Source of the DNA: Allolobophora icterica
Taxonomy: Eukaryota; Annelida; Clitellata; Crassiclitellata; Lumbricidae
Assembly (NCBI GenBank): GCA_963556255.1
Contig: OY744604.1
Span: forward strand, 92,105,062 to 92,169,061
Direction of reading: 5' to 3'
DNA length: 64,000 nucleotides
In this document: in pieces, positions 24,825-35,611 of the stretch
Layout: each line of letters starts with the position of its first letter
How positions within the stretch are numbered: the stretch's first letter is position 1
The notes under the pieces: model-generated
Told to the model about the DNA's origin: nothing
Database searches by the model: none
What the model saw: only the letters and a program-made list of their open reading frames with translations
Made by a program: the position numbers and the translations under genes

Positions 24825-27800
24825 CAAAGTTATTTAGGAACATTTACGTATCTCATCAGAGTTCAATCCCATTTTCATTGTCTGGCGTTACAGTTTCAAA
24901 ATCTGGCGTTACAGTTTCAAAATTCGGCTTTCTTACAAGTAGCAAATCAGACGCGTAGTACAATTTTCAATTCTTCAAAGTTTTTCTTTTAATTTTTTGG
25001 CAATAGATCAGCTGTCCGACAAACTCGAGCTACACTCCAGTCACATACTCTGGAAATTCACTACCTCAGCCAGTTTCTATTCCATGGTGCAGTCAAGGAA
25101 GTGTAAACTTTCGCACTGATATTTCAGTAGCCTCCACTGGTTTCAGTCTGGATTACCACGTCAGTCTTGGAGGTGAGGATTTTTAAAGCACTCTACAGGC
25201 TAAACTATTCAAAACATGTGTAACTCTATTGTAAACGTCGATTTCGATAGCGTCTTTAAGAGAAATTCTTTTAACGCGCTTTCGATCTCATTACAAAATA
25301 GCACAAACAGAATGCATGGTTCTGACTCGCTTACGGAGAATAGGCAGATAAAAGCCAAAGAGCACACGTCGGAGGATACCAGGCAAGCTATTCCAAACAC
25401 ATGAAACGACCATAATTATCGACGCTTTTAAGGTACGCCTACGCCTACGCCTTGAAGGATCGCGCCATAGGAAAAGTGCTGGAATTCTGCGACCAGGAAT
25501 GGATAACACGACGACACCCGATCATAACATAATATTGAGCGCATCCATTTAGACAAATATGCAACGCGTTAGCATTCTTTCTGCATTGCGTGGTTTCAGG
25601 TGATAGATCTAAACAATGACGATGAGATTGAAAAGAAATATTAAACAAATGAAAGAATTGTAGAGATAATAACGAAATAAATGTTGGGAACATACGAATA
25701 TATTGAAGATGATTACATAAAACAGTAGAGAAAGAAGATAGAAAATGAAGTTGGCTAAGAAATAATTCCAAACGGTTATAAATTTCAAAATTATTTGGAT
25801 CTGACTTTGTAGAGAATCTAGAAAAACTACCCATAGGTTCTAAAAGTATTTATACTCGTAAAACTGTTGTTCCGTCTCAACCGGTTTTATTACAATAGTT
25901 ATTGGCACCGTCTTTAGGTTGTGGTGAAATCATGTATACGGATTCGCACGGTTATATTACATCTCCAAATTATCCCAACAACTACGGTGACAATCAGAAC
26001 TGCTCTAATATCATCTGGGCCTCTGAGCCAACTTCATTTTCTATCTTCTTTCTCTACATGAACCTGGAGGGATGCTGCGACTTTGTTGAGGCAAGTAGTT
26101 TACGTTTATGGGACGTTTTTCTCAAGTGCAGTGGCCCGAATTCAGGATTGTAGTGAGTTAGTGCAGGATTGTAGTGAGTTAGTGCACGTACTGCTAATAT
26201 ATAATATATATATATATATATATATAATTGTTTCATAGAAGCGATATGAAGCAGCTATTTACATTTCCGCTCCGTCAGGTTATGTACAAATTATAGCCTT
26301 TAATAATATCTGCTATTGGGCCGGCATCTGGCGCACAGAAAATCATCACTTATTCAATTTCCTTCATTATGGCAATTGCTGATTTGAAGGAGCTCCATCA
26401 TGAAGCGATATGAAACAGCTATTTAAATCCAAAGTGATGCAACTATGTCTGAGCTTGATAATTTTGTTACAGCCGTATATCGATAATTGTAATTGTAGTA
26501 GTAATTGGAATCTTAATGAGCGCCACTTCAAGAGATGCTCCCGCCCTGATGTCAATCAATCAATGAATCATGGAATTTATATAGCGCCTTTGCAAGGGCT
26601 CTACTCATAGGCACTCCCAAACCAGGCCTGATCAAAGATACCGCGAGAACTGATGGGAAATATTGCGGTCTTCAAACGCTTGCGGAAAGGAACATAAGAT
26701 ATAGAGAGAAGTTCCCGTCGGAGACCAGCATGGAGGGCAGTCCACAGTTTTCAGGACAAGACCAACAGCCGGAAAGCAGCTGATGTTCGGGTCTTGGCCT
26801 CCGTGTGCCACTGATCGCAGAGGACGGCGATCATGCATAGTGAAAATTAGGACGCAGAGTTCCTTTATGTAGACATGGACCAGAGTAATGAAGGCCTGAG
26901 GCGAAACGGAACGGCGGATGGTGCGTATATTTGGCACAAGTGGTAGAAGCAGGTGCGACAGACATTATTGACATGAACCCGGTCCAGAGTCAATCCTAGC
27001 TTACAGACCAGGGTGGGGAAATGAATTGTGGGAGAAGATCCGAGATAGGACCGCAGCATCTATCTTTGAGAGGTGAACAGTATTACCAATCCACATGAAC
27101 TGGGTTTTGTTGGGGCTCAGGCGAAAACGATTTTATTTCAGCCAGGTCTCTAAGTTCAACGATGCCCTTAGTAATCTCTGAACCCTGGAAGTAGCCTGGT
27201 CGTGGGTATATATATATGTTACAGGTAATGTGTATTTTCAGGGAATATGTATATTCCCTGAAAATTTCAGGGTATATGTATATTCCCTGATTCACTCAGG
27301 GAATGTATACATTCCCTGAAAAAACCAGGGTATATACATATTCCCTGAAATCTTCAAGTGATTTCTATACAGATTCCCTGAAAGCTTTCTAAGGCACAGC
27401 GACATATCCTGAAGAGCTGACAGCTCTAGCATGAAATATATCATTTTGACCAGAAACGAAGTCTGAATTAAGTGCTGAATTACAATATATGATATTTGAA
27501 ACCATACACGAAATCCAGATTAAGATCTCGGGAATTGTATTACAGTGTAAAAAAATTGTTTCGTGAATCCATATAAAAACAGGAATATAAACTGAATACA
27601 ACATAGGCTACTAAATAGAAATTGTGAAGTTGACTTGAATAAAAATGAAAAAGAATTCAGGTAGAACGAAATAAGAACGAGATTGAAATCCATAACACAA
27701 CATGCTTTGCCTACCTCTACTGAAATTTCCTTCTTGACTCTTAACTCGATCGCTGCAAAAGCTTGTGTATCTTGTATGGCACTCAGTTCAGGGCCGTTTT

Positions 27801-30800
27801 ATACTAAACGGGAAAAAACCTTTCTTTAATGAAGTGAGATGTTGTTTATTCTGAAGATTTGATCCTATATTTACGTACAGTTATTGAACATATGGGCGTT
27901 TGCGCGTGATAGAACCTTCCAATTAGCGACCAATTATAACTATAGCTAAGCACTAGGCCTACTGGTGACTTTATGTCGCTGTGTCTTCGGCTAAGCACTA
28001 GGCCTACTGTTGACTTTATGTCGCTGTGTCTTTGAAAGCTTTCAGGGAATGTGTATAGAAATCACTTGAAGATTTCAGGGAATATGTATATACCCTGGTT
28101 TTTTCAGGGAATGTATACATTCCCTGAGTGAATCAGGGAATGTACATATACCCTGAAATTTTCAGGAAATATACATATTCCCTGAAAATACACATTCCCT
28201 GTAACATATATATTCTTTATTAATTATATATATGTATATATTTTTCTTTATTAATTATATATATATGGCTGCGTGATGACAGCATGCATTTATGTAGGAT
28301 ATAATAGAAGTTATCACGTTGCGATTATTGATTGGCAGTATGTACTAAACGCATATCGAAAAATATGAACGTATAACGAAAAAATGTATAGAAAGAGTGG
28401 AAGTCTAGTTTAGTTGGAATAAGACCTGCGCACATTGGACAAGAGCGAGCTATATGTAATGCGCATGTATTGTATACATGTACATGCTGCCATGTGTAAT
28501 TGAGAGACAGTCTGAACCTGTTGAGAAAGACATATTAGAGAGAAGCTAATAGTATTTGGAAAATATAACTTTTCAACCCCACTTGGGGTTAGTTTTAACC
28601 AGTTAAGTGAGACCTACGGACAGGAAATTATTGGGAAACGTATCCTCAATGGAAATTTGTCTGAACTAAAGAGTTGCGACGCCGATTAGTTAAATGCATG
28701 AGGCAAATGAAAGGTCAGTTGGAGAGAGGCCGAATTAGTGAGAGGTATTCCTTCCTCTTTTCAAATTCCACCCATAGTCGGGTCAATATACGATTTGACC
28801 CTGAACAAATTGCAAGAAAACGTTTTATGATGATTTTCGGGTGCATTAGGTCTGGAGATGAACATACTAAAAGTTTACCAAAATCGGACCACGGGAAAAG
28901 GTCAAATTTTGGCGCCAAAAAAAAGATGGCCGCCAATGGAGAATGAATGACTCAAATGTACACAATTTGCTCAAATTTACAGAAGCAAATCATGTAACAA
29001 TTTGCTAGCAGGTGTTTCTACACTAAATTGACCCTGCTGAAAACGAAAATCGTGGTTAGCAAGCTGGATTTTCAGCGGTTGCATGGAAAAACAAGATGGC
29101 GGACAAAATGGTGGCCAAATATCTTCGAATGGCTATACGTAAGTCGTGTACATAAAGTCGTGTATATGATTGAAACATTTTTTTTGTAATCTAAAGTAAC
29201 AATTTCCGGATCAAAGAATGCGATGAAACTAAACACACGTATGTAGTACTGCTAAAAAACAAAATGGCGGACAAAATGGCGGCCAACTATCTTCGAATGG
29301 CAGTAAGTAATGTCATGTATGTGATGGAAACATGTTTATAAAGTCTAAATTAACATTTTCGGGGTCAAGGAATGCGATGGAACTAAAGACACATATGTAG
29401 CACTGCAAAAAAACAGATGGCAGAATTACTATCCAGAGGCGCTCTTAGCACAGAAGCCCTGGGGAAACAGAAATGCCTTTAGAGAACGCGAGACCGATGA
29501 GGAAAACCAGTCATAGGCCTAAGTGTGGCCCTGAGCAGAGAGCGAAGGTCATTTCAGATCGTGAGACCCACTACGGAAAACGCCCGGTGCTGGGCCAAGG
29601 CAGTTTTAGCCCTGAGAACAAAAAGATCAAGCCTATTCACAGAGCGCAGTGAGCAAGAAGAAGATGCAGATAGCGATTTTCACAGATGGTTCGTGAGATA
29701 TTTCGGAGCAGTAGGCTGCTGAGATTTAGAGACAAGGAAGAGGATCATATATCGGATGCGCGCAGCAATAGGGAGCCAGTGAAGAACATCAAGCATGTAA
29801 GTAGAGATATGGGCAAACCGGGGGAGTCGAGCGATGAGCCTAGCAGAAGCATTTAGGACAGGTTGAAGGGGGAGACGCTGCATGGGTAGACCCATGAGGA
29901 GCGAGTTGCAGTAGTCCAAGCGTGAGCAGACAAATGCGTGAACTATAGTGATAAATACAGAAGGTGAGACGTCTGATGGCCCTGAGACGCCTCAGTTGAA
30001 AGAAGCAAGAGCGAATCATGTTGGAGATATGATCTGTGAATGTGAGGAGTCAAGTGTGACACCCAAGTCGCGGACGGTGGGAGAGTAGGTGTAAGCAGGG
30101 AATTTCTCAGTCAGCAATGGAAAGTTGAGTTTAGCAAGCTGCTGTTTAGTCCCAAACCAGATCAATTGAGTCTTAGCAGTGTTTAGGCACAGACGGTTAG
30201 TCGACATCCAGTAGTGAAGGTCAGAGACAAGATGGTCAATGGAGCGAACAAGGGAGAGTTGATCAGTTGACGGACCATGTACAAAAGCCTGAGCATCACC
30301 TGCAAAAAGATGGCCATTTGCCCGATGTTTAGTAAATAGAGACGGGATATTCAGCAGTGAAAAGGATGTAAAGGATGGGACCGAGCACCGAGCCCTGGGA
30401 ACACCAAATTCCACCTCTGTCCACCACTGAGTCCTGGTTTCACCAAGGACAACCAGCTGTGAGCGGTCAGAGAGGTATGATTTAAGCCACGAAGAGGAAC
30501 ACCAGATAGGCCACAGGACAGTTCCAGTCGCTGAAGCAGAATCTCATGGTCAACCATGTCAAAGTCAGATGAGACATCAAAAAGCGCCAGGAGAGAAAGA
30601 TGAGAGTGATCAATAGCTATATAAATATCAGAAAGTAGGGATAAGAGAGCAGTTTCGGTAGAATGGTGGCCTCTGAAGCCAGATTGGGCGGCCGGCAAAA
30701 AGCTCAGCTTGCTCAAAATAGGGGAGTAGCTGGAGTGAAACTAGTCTCTCGAGGGTCTTTGAGAGGAAAGAAAGATGGGAGATGGGCCGGTAATTTTGAC

Positions 30801-33800
30801 AGGCATTTTGGTCAAGGTTTTACTTTCTCAAGGTCGGGAAAACAATAGCCCGTTTTTGGGAAGCAGGTAGGTAACCCTCAGAAAGCGACCTGTTAAATAT
30901 ATAAACTGGAAATGGAAGTAAAATCGTCTAAAATGTTCACCAAAAATGGGGGAAGAGGGTCCAGTTCGCATGATTTTTGTTTTATGATCCAATTATTTGA
31001 CAGAGTTCCGTTTCAATGATTGAAGGAATTCTTCAAAGGTGTCATCCGTATGGGAGAATTGCGGAGGAGGGGCATCAAGAGTCTTCGCTCAAAGATCAGC
31101 AATCTTCCATGTCATCATCTGAAGAAAATCCTCAGCAGAAAAGGCAGGACCCACTGAACACGTACCCTGTCCCAGTAGGCCGGAGATTGAGGACCAAAGA
31201 CGTTTTGGGTCCTTTTTATGTTGCTCAACCAGGACCTCATCGGTCTCGCGTTCCCTAAAGACATTTCTTTTCCACGGGGCTTCTGTGCTAAGGGCGCCTC
31301 TGGATAGTAATTCTGCCATCTGTTTTTTTGGCAGTGCTACATATGTGTCTTTAGTTCCATCGCATTCCTTGACCCCGAAAATGTCAACTTAGACTCTAAA
31401 ATCATGTTTCCATCACATACATGACATTACTTACAGCCATTCGAAGATAGTTGGCCGCCATTTTGTCCGCCATTTTGCTTGTTTGGCTGTGCTAAATACG
31501 TGTCTTTAGTTTCATCGCATTCCTTGATCCGGAAATTGTTACTTTAGACTATAAAATCATGTTTCCATCATATACACGACTTTATGTACACGATTTACGT
31601 ATAGCCATTTGAAGATATTTGGCCGCCATTTTGTCCGCCATTTTGTTTTTTGGGCAGTGCTACATATGTATATTCAGTTTCGTCGCATTCCTTGACCCCG
31701 AAAATGTTAATTTAGACTCTAAAATCATGTTTCCATCACATACATGACCTTACTTACAGCCATTCGAAGATATTTGGCCACCATTTTGTCCGCCATCTTG
31801 TTTTCCCATGCAACCGCTAAAAATCCAGCTTGCTAACCACGATTTTCGTTTTCAGCAGGGTCAAATTAGTCTAGAAACACCTGTTAGCAAATTGTTACAT
31901 GATTTGCTTCTGTAAATTTGAGCAAATTGTGTACATTTGAGTCATTCATTCTCCATTGGCGGCCATCTTTTTTTGGCGCCAAAATTTGACCTTTTCCCGT
32001 GGTCCGATTTTGGTAAACTTTTAGTATGTTCATCTCCAGACCTAATGCACCCGAAAATCATCATAAAACGTTTTCTTGCAATTTGTTCAGGGTTCATCAC
32101 TTTTTTTTCTTACTTTGACCCTACTACCATAGCGGTGGTTGTCAATTCAAATATAGTGTCACATTTACATGCGAAGTTCATGTGTTGCTCTTATTTAGCT
32201 GAGCTGCCTAGACAACGCAGAGTACGGTAACCATCGATTTACTGGAGACTCCATTCCACCGACGCAGACCATCCCCCTATGTACCCAAGTCCTTGTCTGG
32301 TTCTTCAGTGATGGCTTGACCGTGCTTGACGGATTTAAATTAGAATACTCTAATACTATGAAATCAGGTGAGTGGAAGAGTTGCTCTCTTAAGCTTGCAT
32401 TACAGGACAGAAAACTATTTGATCTTTCACAATGATACTTTGTAATACAATGTAACTATCCGACATATTTCAGGGGCACACAAAATGTTCGTCTTGCCGT
32501 AGGCTGAAATCTCGGTTCTAGGGGAGAAATCTACACTTTTGCGTTCAAGCTATAAAGCACTTTTGGAAAGGGTGTTCTATTGTTGAACTGTTGTCCATGT
32601 GTTTCAACTTAAAGATCTTTCTCACACATGGTTGCACTTGTTAGAACAGTTTGCATGTAGGCCTACTTACAGGTGTGTATCAAATTCAGAATTTACTCAT
32701 ATTAGATCAATTAAATTTTATGTAAGAAATGTTAAATTCCAAAATAATGCTGAAGCCAATTTTTAGTATTTTAACGAAGTATGTTAATATTCTAATTCAG
32801 AAACACTGTAGATATAATGCACATTTTGCATTATAAATCTATTAGGAGAGTATTATGCTAATAACATAATGTGATTCTTTTGTTGTTCATGATCTACCTC
32901 GTTTAAATTTAAGTACTATTTTTGCAATTGCAATAATAAATTTGTATTGCGTTGCTAAAATGGAAGCTACTCAGAGGCGCTCTAGTACGTTTTAGTAAAT
33001 ATTTCTTAAAACTCTTATTTTAATACGAAAGCTCGAATAACGTGCTATAATTTATTGGTATTATTCTTTGACCACGCATAATGCAGATACTTTTTCTTTA
33101 GCTTTTTTCCACCGCGGCTGTAACGATTCATTTTTTCTCAATATCTTATCTTATATCTTATTCAAATATCTTAACATCCGTGATGTGCATCTTCTGTCCT
33201 GACCTCTCTTCTTCCTTGAACCTATCAAGTCCATACAATATCTCCCGCCATTTAATCGAAATCTCCATTCCCTTACATGCATCCAGCTGAATTTCATTTC
33301 TTTCCGATGTTACTTCTTTCTGCTGTACACTGGATTCCAGTGATATTTTACTTCTGAAAATAATTCCTAATTCAGTTTTAATTCAGTTCTGAGCTCTTGA
33401 ATTTTACTTCTAATTCTAATTTTACTTCTCAAATAATTTTACTTCTCATTCCTATTTTAGTTCTCAAATAATTTTACTTCTCATTCCTATTTTAGTTCTC
33501 AAATAATTTTACTTCTTATTTTAGTTTCCCAAATAATTATTTATTTCAGCACTGTAAAAGTATGCAATGCTTGCATAGAGAAGCACACCGAACTTGTCTC
33601 AATAATGAAAAACTGAAGTAAAACAAGGGTGAACGTTAGTCTAACAATGTATAGTGATTAATGCTCTTACGCCAGCGTATTACCATTCATCTATCCCCCT
33701 CCCAAGACTTGTATTGCTCGTATACGCCTATTTCTCTAGCAAGTGATGTTCCACAAATTCCATCATTTTCCCCGTTTAGTAGGCCTATTTGGCATATAGA

Positions 33801-35578
33801 TCTGCCTGTAGCTTCGTCAAAATGATAAACCCAGAATCGGGCTATCTCGCTTCCTTCCGGCCAACATTTTCGATAAACTCATAGGCCTAATTTTACAATT
33901 TAATTATCAAATCCGAAATAAAATGGCGTATGAAATTGAGGTCGTTGGTATGCAATTAAGTGGGGCCAATTATTAGACAACGAAAACCAAAGATAGATTA
34001 GGGCTAACTGTAGCCTGCATCAAGAGTAGTATGCGCAGCGTCTTCATCTCAACCGAAGTTTTCCAATTGATTATGTGTTTGGATCGCATGCAATTTTACT
34101 CGCCTTCGTCACAACTTAAGCCCACCAGAAGTAAAATGATTTTACTTCTGAAAATATTTCCTAATTTCGTTCATAATTTTAGTTCGGCAAATAATTCCTA
34201 ATTCAATTCCTAATTTCGTTTTTGCTGCTGAAATAATTCCTAATTTTACTTCTAGTTTTCGTTAGCGAAATCATTTATTTTTACTTTTAATTTTAGTTTT
34301 CGTTAACGAAAATATCACTGCTGGATTCATCTTTCTTTGCATCATCATCACTTGAGCTTTCATTATCCCTTTCCTTTTGAATTTTATTTTAACAGTGCAT
34401 CTATGGTGTATTAAATTGTATTAACTTGCATCTTGTAAAGTTTCATAACAACAATTGCAGTGCTTTTTAGGTCAATTGGTTTGACTTCTTGCTTTGACTC
34501 TTTGCTCTCGTCTTCAAACTCGCTTGCAATTTTTCGTGTTTGACTTTCATTTGTGGCACGGATTTTAATTCAGCAATTTTAGTACACATAATTATAGTAC
34601 ACACATTGCAATACACAGCTGTAGTACACATATTTCTTTGCTACCCATCTTTGCGCCGTTAAAAATGCTTGTAATAATAGCACACACCAACTTAACGTCG
34701 ATATTTACCAGCCAAATTTCATTCCACGTCATCACGTTAGTGAATGTTTTTACTTTAACTGGCAGCCTTCTGTACCACCAATTTCTACATCAACATGCTG
34801 CAATAGCGCTTTCTTCAGTATTTGATTATTCTCTCCCATCGTTGCTGTGTGGATTCTCGTGAACATCATCACGCACTTCCTTAAAAACACCACATTTTTC
34901 ATCATTGATGTTACTTCAGTTTCTTGGTTGACCTTTCCTTCAACCAACTCTGTGAAGCGTTAACCACTTCCTTGAATCCAATCGACTCGTGTGTTTTCTA
35001 TGCTTCAGTAACTTTTTGTATCAGTTGTTGTTGGTAATACTTGTGTTTTATTTGCTATTACTTGCCATTTTTGCAGAGGCGTAGCGACCGCCCTCCGTAC
35101 ACTCCGACCGGAGGGGGCCCCTTCCTGGAAAGGGGCCCCTATTAGTGGCAAAAAATAACTGTGAACATAATATGAACCCTGTATATTGTATATTACCGCA
35201 TTCCAGTTTCCGCATTGTAAGGGGCCCCCGGCCCGGACGTATGTTCGGAGGGGGCCACCTTCTTTGTTGCTACAGCTCTGCATTTTTGCGCATTGAAAAA
35301 ATTGCGTCTGCCTTGCTTTTAACATAACTACTATTGCTTTTTAGGGCAATAATGGCGCTTTATTAAACTACCCATGCATAAACATACATTGATCACAATG
35401 ACTTATACGAACTGAATAGCAAATCAACGGAAGAGAAAGTAAACGTGAGCACAGAAAGGACAAAAAGACGAAATATTTGAAGATGCCGGACCTCGAACCA
35501 GGACCTTTCGCATGCAAAGCCAACGCTCTACCGCATCCCATGTATTGTGAATTTAGCCTTTATGAGTTGGAAATTCAG

Positions 35579-35611
<33 letters not shown>

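Noticed and set aside
24699..24992. Frame with a poly-serine run
   Set aside because: It is a (TCA)n microsatellite in the intron before exon E.
25445..25834. 129-codon minus-strand frame
   Set aside because: It has no motif and unconvincing composition in an intron; not called.
26091..26153. Reading exon F on to the stop at 26151 as a terminal exon
   Set aside because: The three paralogous exons stop at the same boundary, and a GC-AG donor fits there; intron retention remains possible but unsupported.
27217..27400. Regular palindromic repeats as a CRISPR-like array
   Set aside because: There are no unique spacers, the array is mirrored at 28022-28206, and the context is an animal genome.
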